This document shows, piece after piece, positions 1 to 10,613 of a stretch of 64,000 nt of DNA. The stretch comes from Zizania palustris. Lineage: Eukaryota > Streptophyta > Magnoliopsida > Poales > Poaceae. The stretch covers positions 82,454,162-82,518,161 of the forward strand of contig JAAALK010000079.1 in NCBI GenBank assembly GCA_019279435.1, read 5' to 3'. The notes under the pieces are model-generated. The model did not search any database. It was not told where the DNA came from and saw only the letters and a list, made by a program, of their open reading frames with translations. The translations under genes were made by a program, and so were the position numbers. Each line of letters starts with the position of its first letter. The first letter of the stretch is position 1.

Positions 1-3000
1 CGGAACAAAGTGAGCTACCTTGGTGAGTCGGTCGACGATCACCCAGATAGAATCATGACCAGCTTGGGTCCTGGGCAGTCCCGTGATGAAGTCCATTCCT
101 ATCTCTTCCCACTTCCATTCAGGGACCTTGAGAGGTTGAAGGAGTCCGGCAGGCCTTTGATGCTCTGCCTTGACTCGCCGGCATGTGTCGCACTTGGCCA
201 CATACTCAGCTATTTCTCTCTTCATGCTGACCCACCAATATTTCTCCTTCAGATCTTGATACATCTTTGTACTCCCGGGATGGATGGAGTATAACGTATC
301 GTGGGCTTCTTGAAGGATGAGGGTCTTTAATTCAGGTAGGTTGGGTACGCATATCCGGTTTCCGAACCAGATGGTACCATGCTCGTCCTCGGAAAATCCG
401 GGGGCTTTACCCTTCCTCATGTTATGCTGGATCTCCAGGATGTCCGGATCTTCCTTCTGCTTTTCTCGGATCTGGTCTATTAAGACAGGCCGAGACTCCA
501 AGGCAGCGAGGTACGCTTGAGTGGCGATCCCCAGATTTAGCCTTTCCATCTCCTTATACAGTAAAGGAGTTGGGTCCTGAATTATGATGGCATTGCAGTA
601 CCCTTTTCGACTAAGGGCGTCCGCCACCACATTCGCTTTGCCCGGATGATAATGGATGCCCAAGTCGTAATCCTTGATCAGTTCCAACCATCTTCTTTGC
701 CTGAGATTCAGATCTGGTTGGGTGAAAATGTACTTGAGGCTCTTGTGGTCGGTGAAGACCTCACACCGATTCCCCACAAGGTAATGTCTCCATATCTTCA
801 AGGCATGAACCACGGCTGCTAATTCCAGGTCGTGGGTTGGGTAGTTCAGCTCATGCGGTCTCAGCTGTCGGGAGGCGTAGGATATCACTTTCCCTTCTTG
901 CATTAAGACGCATCCCAATCCTTGACGAGAGGCATCACAGTAGACGTGGAAGTCTTTCCGGATGTCTGGCAGAGTCAGAATGGGAGCTGACACTAGCTTC
1001 TTCTTGAGGGTCTGGAAGCTTTCTTCGCAGTTGGGGGTCCATTCAAACTTCACTTCCTTCTGCAGAAGTCTGGTCATAGGCTTGGCGATCTTGGAAAAAT
1101 TCTCGATGAATCGGCGGTAGTATCCGGCCAATCCGAGAAAACTCCGGATCTCGGTCACCGTTGTGGGCTGCAGCCAGTTGGTTACTGCTTCCACAGTGGT
1201 TGGGTCCACTGCTATTCCTCCGGCAGATATAACATGGCCGAGGAACTTCACCTCAGACGACCAAAATTCGCATTTGCTGTATTTGGCGTACAGTTGTTGC
1301 TCCCTTAGCTTTCCGAGGGTCAGACGGAGGTGAGTCTCGTGTTCTTCCTTGGTCTTGGAGTAAACGAGGATATCGTCGATGAATACCACGATGAACTTGT
1401 CCAAGAACTCCATGAATACATTGTTCATCATGTTCATGAAAAAGGCCGGGGCATTCGTGAGTCCGAACGACATCACGGTGTACTCGTAGAGTCCATAGCG
1501 GGAGGTGAAGGCAGTCTTGGGTATGTCTTCTTCTCTAATCCTCAACTGGTGATAACCTGACCTGAGGTCGATCTTGGAAAACACCGAGGATCCTTTCAGC
1601 TGATCGAACAGGTCATCGATCCGAGGCAATGGGTACTTGTTCTTAATGGTTACGTCGTTCAAGGCTCTATAGTCCACGCACATCCTCTTGGTCTTGTCCT
1701 TCTTCATGGCAAATATAACCGGTGCACCCCAGGGTGAGGTACTTGGCCGAATATACCCTTTTTGCTCTAGGTCTTCGATGTTGCTCTTGACTTCGGCTAA
1801 TTCATTGGCGGCCATCCGGTACGGGCGCTTGGAGATTGGAGTGGTCCCGGGGACAAGTTCGATTCTGAATTCGATGTCCCGCTTGGGAGGCATTCCGGGT
1901 AGGTCTTCAGGGAAGACATCCGCGAACTCCTTGACTATAGGTACCTCTTCAAGAGCTATCGAGCGAAGGGATGCTCCGAGTGGTTTGCGACTGGTCATCC
2001 GAAAGGTGACGGTTGCGCCTTCAGGGTTGGTCACTGTGACGGATTTGTTGGCACAGTCGATCACTCCCTTGTGCTTCATCAACCAATCCATCCCTAGTAT
2101 AAGGTCGAGTCTGGTGCATTGGATGAGGACTGGCTCGGCCCGAAACAGTACTCCTTGGATGACAATTTGAACCTTAGGGCTGTATAAGCGGGCTAAGGTC
2201 CTATTGCCAGGAGTGGCAATCACCATGGGAATGGGTAGAGGGAGCACGTCCAGTTTGTTTGTTTTCACAAAATCTTCCGAGATGAAGGAGTGGGTTGCTC
2301 CAGAGTCAAATAATATTATGGCCGGTACGGAATTCACAGTAAACGTACCGAGCACGGCTTCAGGAGCCTCCTGAGCTTCCTCCGCGCTGATGTGGTTGAC
2401 GCGGGCATGAACCGCCTGGTTGGGTGTTGCGCCTTGGGTCTGCTTGGGGTGAGGACACTGGTGCGAATAGTGCCCTTCCTTGCGGCAGTTGAAGCAAACT
2501 ACCGGCCTCCCTTCGCGATCCTTCAAGATCGGGGCCTTGGCGGCTGGTATCGGCTGAGCGGCCGGAGCTGGTGGAGCGGGGCGAGGATGCCCGGCGTTGG
2601 ATCCACCGGTGGCGTGAGGTGGCCTGTAGGCGGGCCGAGGATGGTAGGCGGGCGCTGGTGGCGAAGGGATGAAGCGGGGCCTCTGAGAGTTCGCCTGCTG
2701 ATGCTTGAAGGCGATCATCTTCCTCTTCTTGAGGTCCAGCTTGTTCTGCTCAGTCTCTTGAATGAGCGCTTTGTTGACTAGCCGTTGGAAGTCGGCGTAG
2801 TCGGTGGCGATGAGCTGGATGGACAGCTCATCCTTAAGTCCCCGGAGGAACTTGGCTTGGTGGAGGGCGTCGGTGCGCACTTCCTCCGGTGCGTAGCGGG
2901 CGAGGCGATTGAACTCATGGAGGTACTCCATGACGGTCCTGTTGCCTTGCTGCAGGTCGCGAAACTCCTGCTGTTTTACCGCGATGATACCAGCGGGGAC

Positions 3001-3537
3001 GTGGGCAGCGCGAAAGGCGATGGTGAATTCCGCCCAAGTCACCACGTGGTCCTCCGGCTGGGACTCACGGTAGTTGTCCCACCATTCAGCGGCGGGACCT
3101 TGGAGCTGGTGAGTGGCGAAGGCCACTCGCTCCCGGTCGGTGCAGGGGAGGAGGTCAAGCTTCTTTCCGATGGTACGAAGCCAATCTCCGGCCTCCATCG
3201 GGTTGGTGGTGCTTGAGAAAATGGGCGGGCGCACGCGCAAGAACTCAGAGAGTTGTGGAGCGGGCGCGGGTGCTGGTGCGCGAGGGGCAGGTTCCCCGTT
3301 CTGCAGACGGTCCAACTGAGCCTGTTGGTGCTGCATTTGGGTGAGGAGGGCGGTGATCAGATGGTTCTGATTCGCCATCATCTCTGCCAAGGTGGGGTGG
3401 TTGGCGGAGGGCGACCCAAACTGACGTGGGCATGTTGCACCCCAGTTGGGTACAACACCCTCGCGTGCGTCGCGGCTTCCTCCTTCACCGTTGTTGGAAT
3501 CGGTGTTCTGGTGGTCGGCCATCTTCTGAATATACAT
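1..3537 (-). CDS. Ty3/gypsy gag-pol polyprotein (partial, runs off left edge)
   Basis: Single open frame with no stop across at least 1178 codons. Gag precedes a CCHC zinc knuckle (CFNCRKEGHYSHQC, about 2450-2500). The retropepsin active site DSGATHSFI is near 2285-2320. The RT catalytic motif VFIDDILVYS, with both aspartates, is near 1355-1390. RNase H (FTDHKSLKYIFTQ) is near 715-760. The integrase zinc-binding part (KCDTCRRVKAEHQRPAGLL) is near 145-205, and the integrase core begins with DSIWVIVDRLTKVAHFVP at 54-1. Start choice: ATG at 3537, or ATG at 3522 in the same frame. All visible catalytic motifs look intact, so this copy may still code for functional protein. Gag, protease, RT-RH and integrase are fused in one frame, in the gypsy order with integrase last. 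Confidence 0.9.
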   Translation of the reverse strand, partial: MYIQKMADHQNTDSNNGEGGSRDAREGVVPNWGATCPRQFGSPSANHPTLAEMMANQNHLITALLTQMQHQQAQLDRLQNGEPAPRAPAPAPAPQLSEFLRVRPPIFSSTTNPMEAGDWLRTIGKKLDLLPCTDRERVAFATHQLQGPAAEWWDNYRESQPEDHVVTWAEFTIAFRAAHVPAGIIAVKQQEFRDLQQGNRTVMEYLHEFNRLARYAPEEVRTDALHQAKFLRGLKDELSIQLIATDYADFQRLVNKALIQETEQNKLDLKKRKMIAFKHQQANSQRPRFIPSPPAPAYHPRPAYRPPHATGGSNAGHPRPAPPAPAAQPIPAAKAPILKDREGRPVVCFNCRKEGHYSHQCPHPKQTQGATPNQAVHARVNHISAEEAQEAPEAVLGTFTVNSVPAIILFDSGATHSFISEDFVKTNKLDVLPLPIPMVIATPGNRTLARLYSPKVQIVIQGVLFRAEPVLIQCTRLDLILGMDWLMKHKGVIDCANKSVTVTNPEGATVTFRMTSRKPLGASLRSIALEEVPIVKEFADVFPEDLPGMPPKRDIEFRIELVPGTTPISKRPYRMAANELAEVKSNIEDLEQKGYIRPSTSPWGAPVIFAMKKDKTKRMCVDYRALNDVTIKNKYPLPRIDDLFDQLKGSSVFSKIDLRSGYHQLRIREEDIPKTAFTSRYGLYEYTVMSFGLTNAPAFFMNMMNNVFMEFLDKFIVVFIDDILVYSKTKEEHETHLRLTLGKLREQQLYAKYSKCEFWSSEVKFLGHVISAGGIAVDPTTVEAVTNWLQPTTVTEIRSFLGLAGYYRRFIENFSKIAKPMTRLLQKEVKFEWTPNCEESFQTLKKKLVSAPILTLPDIRKDFHVYCDASRQGLGCVLMQEGKVISYASRQLRPHELNYPTHDLELAAVVHALKIWRHYLVGNRCEVFTDHKSLKYIFTQPDLNLRQRRWLELIKDYDLGIHYHPGKANVVADALSRKGYCNAIIIQDPTPLLYKEMERLNLGIATQAYLAALESRPVLIDQIREKQKEDPDILEIQHNMRKGKAPGFSEDEHGTIWFGNRICVPNLPELKTLILQEAHDTLYSIHPGSTKMYQDLKEKYWWVSMKREIAEYVAKCDTCRRVKAEHQRPAGLLQPLKVPEWKWEEIGMDFITGLPRTQAGHDSIWVIVDRLTKVAHFVP

Positions 3538-3726
3538 AGCGATAAGGCAAAAGATGACGAAGCAATAATACAACCACAAATATCATATAAGATTCAAGCA
3601 CATAAATATATAGAGTGGTAGAAATTGTTCATTACAATCAAGTTTTTATTCTACCCATGACACACTCGTCGTGGGCAGCACCAGATACAAAATTTTGCTT
3701 TTATTAAAAATAGCGACTCCTAACGC

Positions 3727-4506
3727 CTACTCGCCACCGGAGGCGGTCTCCGTGCTCTCGGAACCACGAGTACGCGGCTCCTGAGGGATGGTGGGTTCGA
3801 GAAAATTCTCGATGATGGAGTCGGAGACGAGGCCGGGGCGTGGTGCAGGGGCGCTGGTGGAGGGTCTGGCGGGGGAGGGTCGTGGCGGGATCCTCTTGGG
3901 GCGAGGGAGGGGCTCACGGATGGGCTTCTTCTTCCTTGGAAGAAGAGGAACCATCTCCGCAATATCCTTCTGCAGCTGCATGATCTTGCGCTGCTGTTCG
4001 CCATTCTGTTGGATCAAGTTCTTCGTTTCTTCACGAAGGAACTCGACCGCCTCATGGTGCTCGTTGGCGTCGAGCACCGCCTCAGTATGGAGATCGTCCA
4101 TAGCTTGTAGAAGACGCGACTGCCGAGCCATGACCGGATCACGCACGGAGTGAACTCCGAGGTAGATGCTACGGTGGGTGCCGGGAGTACGCTTCGGCAC
4201 AAGCCGGAAGGATGAATTCTGAAGACGATCATCGTAGATCATCCTCAGCTCCATGAGGGCCTGGAGGGCGACTCGTTGGCACGCGACGTCGAAAGTCGGG
4301 CCTCCAAGTGCGGTGGTGTAGGGCGGCAGGTGTTCTCCGGAGCCGTGGACGGTGAGGGAGACGTCGCAAGGCCCGGCGAACTCGTCGGGGTACACTCCTT
4401 GGAATTCGGGTTCGAAGAGGAACCCGAGGAAGGTGAGCATCATACGGAGCTCCCGGACGAAGCCCTCGTAGTGGCGGCAGTAGCTGTGGACTTGGTAAAC
4501 AGGCAT
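3727..4506 (-). CDS. Extra ORF upstream of gag (ORF0) of the gypsy element
   Basis: A 259-aa uninterrupted ORF between the primer binding site and gag, on the same strand as gag-pol. The N-terminal ~130 residues look globular (starts MPVYQVHSYCRHYEGFVREL). A glutamine/glutamate-rich stretch around residues 150-185 should form a coiled coil. The C-terminal ~70 residues are proline/arginine-rich and low in complexity. Such ORFs are described upstream of gag in some rice gypsy elements (RIRE3, RIRE8), and their function is unknown. It does not match any enzyme motif I recognise. The coiled coil suggests self-association or Gag contact, which is inference only. Position, strand and intactness support it as a genuine element gene and not a chance ORF. 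Confidence 0.75.
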   Translation of the reverse strand: MPVYQVHSYCRHYEGFVRELRMMLTFLGFLFEPEFQGVYPDEFAGPCDVSLTVHGSGEHLPPYTTALGGPTFDVACQRVALQALMELRMIYDDRLQNSSFRLVPKRTPGTHRSIYLGVHSVRDPVMARQSRLLQAMDDLHTEAVLDANEHHEAVEFLREETKNLIQQNGEQQRKIMQLQKDIAEMVPLLPRKKKPIREPLPRPKRIPPRPSPARPSTSAPAPRPGLVSDSIIENFLEPTIPQEPRTRGSESTETASGGE

Positions 4507-4623
4507 CTACAAAACAGCAAGTTGAATAAAAGTGAGGAGAGGAACAAAGTTTATAAAGTAGTTTTTCGAGAAATAATTTCCTGTGGCTAATGGCTAGGCG
4601 GGTCTGTTTGGCTTCCTACAGTC

Positions 4624-4641
4624 GAGTCGGCTCTGATACCA
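4624..4641 (-). other. Primer binding site, initiator-Met tRNA type
   Basis: On the minus strand this reads TGGTATCAGAGCCGACTC, starting three bases after the LTR terminal CA. The first 12-13 bases match the plant initiator-Met tRNA 3' end complement used by most LTR retrotransposons. It fixes the element's orientation and its LTR boundary. Confidence 0.92.
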
Positions 4642-4644
4642 TCT

Positions 4645-7582
4645 TGTAGCGCCCCGATTTATCAAATCGAGACATTATTGAATTTCAGTAGAAAAACAAT
4701 AATACAAGAGGTTCATCATGTGACAACGTACATGCGACGATATCCATGGTACGCAGACCATATTTATTACATCAATGTTTTAATAAAAACAGTAAATGAA
4801 AATAATTAGAAAACGGCATGACGAACATCTTCTTCAGGATTTTTCTTCTCGACTGGGTCGCTACTCCAGACCGTCCTCATAGTAGGCGTCCTCTGTGGGG
4901 TCCAACGGGTATGAGTACAAAAAGTACTCAACAAGCCACCGCGAATGCGAGTAATAATGCGGGATAATAAACAAGGAAGGGTAATGGCTAGCATTGCGGA
5001 AAAGTACAGTTCAGTTATTGCATTTAGTGTAATCACATTTTAATCATGCGGAAAAGTAAACATGAATATAAACAACATCAACTAACTCGAGGAGTACGTT
5101 TTACCTCCTCGCACAATAGTCCTTACATGTCAATCCATCATGCACATACATATTCAAAGTAATCTAACTGGGGGATGTCACGCAACCCGCCCTTGACCGT
5201 GGGCTCGGCTTTTCGAAAAGATTTAAGACTCTGATCAGAGATGTACTACTGTACCCACAAGGCACGCACTCATCCCAAATGAGATGACCCATACCACGGG
5301 AACTCATGCCAAAACCTCGGCATGAACTGTTCCAAGCGATAACCACCCGCTCTAGGTTTCGCCGACGCGCCGGGCCGCATCCCGGCTAACGTCGCACCCC
5401 CTTTTGCGCCACATTGGTACAAGTCACCCGCAGGTGCAACTTGACCCATCTCCAAATGGTGGCCTCGGTTTGGAACAACCCATACCTTAGTTAGGACTTA
5501 CCCACTAGACTTGTGGTTAGTACGTAAGTGTATTGCAACGGATCCCTCAGACCGGTCCTTATAGTGCCCCGGGTGCTACCGACCAATGCCCTAGCTTGCA
5601 CCCGGAACCCACCATACATACACTCACAACCATAACTCATCACCAACAGAAATCCAAGGATAAGAAGTAACGGGGATCATATAATAGAACCATTTTACTA
5701 CGACTCATTTTTATCTTATAGCGATCGTGTCAATACATTGGACACTAGCTAATATCATTGAGCATATGGTGACAAGGAGGTTAGGCGAGATAGCATGGCT
5801 TGGGTTGCACATCAAGGTCGGGGGATCCTAAATAAATATATTGTAAGGGTTTCATTGGACTAATGCATGTATAGCCTATGAGTTTTAGCGATAGTTTAAT
5901 CAAACATGGGTTCAATATGCTCAAAAGATTGGTTTGGTGACTTGCCTTGTTCAGCAAAAGGAGAGGGAGGGACTTCGGGGAAGTACTCCGGTTCCTCGAC
6001 GGCGTCGTAGTCTTTTTGATATAGTAAAGTAAAATGAAAAGAACACAACATTCAATCAAACAATAAAACATTACATTATAAGCATATAAGTTAAAGTTGG
6101 TTTGATTATAAATAAAATAAATTCAATGGTTAAGGTTCTGTGGTTTATTTTATAATTAAATTTTAAAGGAATTAAAGAGTTGTCCTTTTTAGAAAAGGGT
6201 GTTTAAATGTGGTTATTGTCACATTAAGTTCTCAAATAAATGTGAAATGAAAAGTTCATGTTAATTTGATGGTCTTTTCAGAAAATGGACAGAATGGAAA
6301 TAAATCTAAATTTTTCTGAAGTTTAAACATTTGAATTTATATTTTAATCCTAAAGGAATTTGATTATTCATTTGAATAAACATGAAAAAGTCAAAGTAAA
6401 CCTACTGTTTTTTATTGCATAAACATGTAGAGAATAATATTATGAATTTTCTGAAATTGGAATGGCAATTTTTAGAGTTTAAATGCGCCAGATATGAATT
6501 TTACAAGTTTAAAAGTATTTCTGAAATTCATTTTCAATTTTTAAACCCCTCGGGTCCACGGTGAGCCAGGCCCACGGTGAACCCGTGCACTGTGCGCGTG
6601 CATCGGGTCGATCTGGACCGTCGGATCCAGATCCGACGCGCGAGGGCGAGGCGGGGTGTGTAAGTCGACGTGGACGGCCAGGATTAAAACGTTTGAACCG
6701 GTATGCGATGGACGGCTTAGATGCGATGCGGGATTTTAAAACTAACGGACGCACGAGATTAAAACGTACCCCTTCGCCGAGATCTAACGGATCAGATTAA
6801 ATCGCACGCGGGGATTAATCGTCACCGTCGGATCCAGATCGCACGATCGTGCGTGAATCCGACACGGCACGGGTACTCGACCCGTGCCGGTCATCTTCTT
6901 CTCCGACGACGGCGAGCGGGCCAGCGGCCACGGCGAGCGACGGTGTTCGAGTCTAAGGGCTAAAACGGAACGAGGGTGGCATGGGGATCATGGGGGTACC
7001 TCGACGGTGAGAAAAGGTCGACGGGGTGAGGCCGGCGACGAGCGGAGGCGGTGGAGGCGTTCGGGTCCTTGGCGGCGACGGCGATCCGGCGAGGTTCGTC
7101 GTCGATGGAGTGGTGGCCGAGGTCGGCGAGGTCCTAGCGGTCACGATGGTGGCGGAGGCATGGACGGGGTGGGGCCGAGGTGTCGGGCGCGCGCGTGAGG
7201 GAAAGCGTTCGGCGCCGACAGGTGGGGTCGGGCTGTCAGCCAGAGACGCGTGAGGTAACGGGCTGGGCCGGCCGGGAGGGAGAGAAGGGAGGGGAGGGAG
7301 CCCATTACTGTTTGAAATTATTTTCTGATTAAAAACAATTGCAGAAAATAGATTAAATCATTTGGGGCATTTCGAAAGTGGACAAAAATTTATAAAAATT
7401 CTCAAAAATATTTCTTGGCTTTAGGATCATATACAAAAACTTTCACCTCCCAGTTTGGCCATCTACTCTATGTTGTAGTTCAATTTGGTATAAAGAGGTA
7501 TTTAAAGTATTTTCAGAATTATATATTCCAAGAAATTGAATTTAATAATATTTTTATTGTTTTGAAAATTTGGGGTGTTACA
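4645..7582 (-). repeat. 5' LTR of the gypsy element (2938 bp)
   Basis: Bounded on the left by the primer binding site and on the right by the resumed gypsy RT coding sequence. In element sense it begins TGTAACACCCCAAATTTT and ends GGCGCTACA. It contains no long ORF. GC-rich stretches (about 5160-5600 and 6540-7300) alternate with AT-rich ones. The unusually long LTR agrees with the RIRE3/RIRE8-like type suggested by the extra ORF. A second copy for comparison is outside the window. Confidence 0.85.
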
Positions 7583-7587
7583 ATAGT

Positions 7588-10464
7588 ATACCATTGTTAC
7601 CGGAAGCCAAGCCTGTGAACATTCGGCCTTATCGATACAACCTAGCCCAGAAGGATAAAATTGAGAAACAAGTGAAGGAAATGCTGCAATCAGGCGTCAT
7701 TCAGTGGAGCACTAGTGCTTATTCCTCGCCAGCACTATTAGGAAGAAAAAAGGATGGGACATGGCGCATGGTAATTGATTACAGACGGTTAAATGACATT
7801 ACAATCAAGAGCAAATATCCACTGCCGGTCATTGATGAGCTCCTAGATGAGCTACAAGGATCTAAGTACTTTTCCAAGTTGGATTTGTGTTCTGGATACC
7901 ATCAGATCAGATTGGCTAGTGGAGAGGATCACAAAACAGCCTTTCAAACACACACAGGACATTATGAATACAAGGTTATGTCATTCGGGCTCACTGGAGC
8001 GTCGGGCACATTTCAAGCGGCGATGAATCATACTCTAGAACCGGTGCTACAGAAGTATGCTTTGGTCTTCTTCGTTGACATACTAGTCTATAGCCCAGAC
8101 TTGAATTCTCATGTGCAACATTTACAGCATGTCATGGCACTCCTTCGGCAACATCAGTGGAAGGTAAAACTCAGTAAATGTTCATTTGGGCAATCTAGTC
8201 TTTCATATTTGGGACATGTGATCAGCTCAGAAGGGGTTTCCACGAATCCGACCAAAATACAAGATGTTCTCAATTGGCCAAGGCCTGAAATAGTTAAATA
8301 GTTGAGGGGTTTCTTGGGTTTGGCTGGCTACTATCGCAAATTCGTACAAGGATTCGGCATAATAAGTAAACCATTAACTCAATTGTTGAGGAAGGATTCA
8401 TCTTTTGCATGGAATCAGGACACTGAATGTGCCTTCATAGCCCTGAAACAAGCATTAGTTAATGCCCCTGTTCTTGCACTTCCAAACTTCAACAAAACGT
8501 TTGTCATTGAAAATGATGCTAGTGAGAGTGGAATTGGTGTTGTTTTATCCCAAGACGGACATCCCATTGCGTACATCAGTAAGGCTCTAGGACCATGAAC
8601 TAAAGGGTTGTCGGTATATGAAAAGGAGTGTTTGGCAATATTATTAGCTATCGATTACTGGAGATCATATTTAAAGCATGGAGAATTCTACATCTACACT
8701 GACCACAAAAGTTTGATTCACTTGTCGGATCAAAAATTGACCACTCCGTTGCAGCAGAAGGCGTTTGTTAAACTGCTAGGACTTCATTACAAGTTGTGTT
8801 ATAAACGGGGCAGTACAAACAATGTCGTTGATGCTCTATCTCGGATTGCCGATAGTGAAATTGTTGAACTTGTTTCGATGTCCAGCTGCCAGCCCCAGTG
8901 GTTGGAAGAAGTGAGTAAGGGATATTTACAAGATACCTTCAGTACTCAATTGATCACTGAACTAACTTTCGACTCGACAACTCGAGAAGGCTTTACATAT
9001 CAAGATGGATTACTTCGTTACAAGGGTAGAATCTGGGTCGGTAACAACCCTGAGTTGCAGAGTAAACTGATCACTACTCTACATGACAGTCCAGTGGGTG
9101 GCCATTCCGGATTTCTTGTCACCTATCACAGAGTTAAGAAGCTATTTGCTTGGAAGGGCATGAAGAAAAGTGTTCAACAACAACTGAAACAATGTGTTAT
9201 TTGCCTACAAGCCAAACCAGTGAGGGTTTGATATCCTAGGTTACTACAGCCTTTACCAGTGCCTGAAGGATGTTGGCAGATTGTCACACTTGATTTCATT
9301 GAAGGGTTACCGAAGTCTGAAGGATACAACTGTATTTTGGTGGACGTCGACAAATTTTCCAAGTATGCTCACTTTGTTCCCCTGCATCATCCATTCATTG
9401 TCAAAGAAGTTGTGAAGGCCTACATGAAGGATGTGTATAAATTGCATGGATTGCCTAGGGCAATAATATATGATAGGGATAGAATCTTCACCAGCATGTT
9501 TTGGCAGCAACTATTTGAAAGTTCTGGCACTGCCCTGCACTTGAGCACCGCTTACCACCCACAAACGGATGGCCAAACTGAGCGGGTGAATCAGTGTCTC
9601 GAGATTTATTTGCGTTGCTTCACGCATTCTTGCCCAACTAAGTGGATGAAATGGCTTTACCTAGCTGAGTATTGGTATAACACTAGCCCCCATTCTTCGC
9701 TCAAGAAAACTCCCTTTGAAGTATTATACGGGCATTCTCCCAGGAAATTTGGTATTGATGCCAGCTCTTGCTCTGTCCCGGATCTTGTTACATGGTTGGC
9801 TGACCGAGTAGTGATGAATCAAGCCCTGAAACAGCAGTTACATCGTGCTCAGCACCAAATGAAGAGACGGCCTGACAAAAAGAGAAGTTTTCAAGAATTT
9901 CAGATGGGCGATTGGGTCTTTGTCAAATTACAACCTTATGTCCAAAGTTCAGTACAAAGGAGGGCTAATCATAAGTTGTCCTTTCGGTATTTCGGTCCTT
10001 TCCAGATGATTGCAAGAATAGGCGTCGTGGCTTACAAGTTACAATTGCCAGAAACAAGTAGTATACACTACGTATTCCATGTGTCGTAGATGCGAGGGGC
10101 ACTTGGAGCACCAAAGAAAATGCAAGATCAAACAAATTTTGTCCCAACTGATGCTCTTCCTTTTCAGATTTTGGATTACCGAACAGAGGGCGTCAACAGT
10201 GATTTGAGAGTGCAAGTGCTGGTACAATGGAGCCCAGAGGTTGCTACAGAAGCTACTTGGGAAGACATCGACGACCTTCAGAAACGTTACCCACAGGCGT
10301 TGGCTTGGGGGCAAGCCAATTTTCAAGGGGAGGCGATTGTCACGAACCCGACGTCCAGGGCGTTGCCGGATATGCTACAAGAAGGACTGGAGGAAGATGG
10401 CGAGAAGGGGGCTCACGCCAGGAAGCCAAGTGTGTGTTTGTGTGGGCCGAAATGGGCCAAATGA
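7588..10464 (+). pseudogene. Gypsy pol (RT-RNase H-integrase-chromodomain) with four in-frame stops
   Basis: One continuous frame with stops at 8299 (TAG), 8596 (TGA), 9229 (TGA) and 10087 (TAG). RT spans about 7588-8300. Its catalytic pair is FFVDIL where family members have FFDDIL, so the first aspartate (codon 8074-8076, GTT) is lost. RNase H covers about 8480-8850 (DASESGIGVVL, YTDHKSLIHLS). The integrase core has the expected D, D, E residues (TLDFIEGLP, IYDRDRIF, TDGQTERVNQ) at about 9290-9600. A chromodomain-like segment (VLVQWSPEVATEATWEDI) lies near 10220-10275. No frameshifts are needed, only stop codons, so decay has been by base substitution. It cannot make a working polyprotein. 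Confidence 0.9.
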
Positions 10465-10613
10465 CTGATGTAATAGCCCATGCGGTGGAGGGTATAAATA
10501 CTGTGTGTATTGAAAACACTGAATATGGCGATTATGAACTAAGGCGGCGGCTGGCTTGGCGATTGCAGTGATCGTCTAAGAATTTTCCTCCCAATTTCGA
10601 GTGAGTTCTAACA
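10431..10613 (+). repeat. Putative short 3' LTR of the chromovirus remnant
   Basis: It follows the end of pol and a purine-rich stretch (about 10381-10430), starts TGTGTGTTTGTG and ends TTCTAACA, and holds a TATA-like GGTATAAATACTG near 10491. It stops exactly where the GC-rich F-box-type coding sequence begins. There is no second LTR in the window to confirm either boundary; the left boundary is the less certain one. Confidence 0.4.

Larger units (their letters stand above)
1..7582 (-). mobile_element. Ty3/gypsy LTR retrotransposon, 5' portion, truncated by window edge
   Basis: Minus-strand element containing, in element order, a complete 5' LTR (7582-4645), a primer binding site, an extra ORF upstream of gag (4506-3727) and an open gag-pol (3537 to beyond position 1). 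Its integrase C-terminus and 3' LTR lie outside the window. LTR ends are TG...CA in element sense (TGTAACACCCC at the start, GGCGCTACA at the end). An ORF between the 5' LTR and gag is known from the rice RIRE3/RIRE8 group; assignment to that group is inference. The element is inserted in the RT region of the plus-strand gypsy remnant that resumes at 7583. Its target duplication would be the five bases ATAGT at 7583-7587, but the other copy is outside the window. Confidence 0.9.
7583..10613 (+). mobile_element. Ty3/gypsy chromovirus remnant, split by the upstream element
   Basis: Plus-strand pol from just inside RT to the C-terminal chromodomain, followed by LTR-like sequence. The 5' part (5' LTR, gag, protease, N-terminal RT) was displaced leftwards out of the window by the insertion ending at 7582. 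The chromodomain places it among chromoviruses. The short 3' LTR candidate (about 0.2 kb) would suit the Reina-like lineage, which is inference. The element in turn interrupts an F-box-type gene that starts at 10614. Confidence 0.85.
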
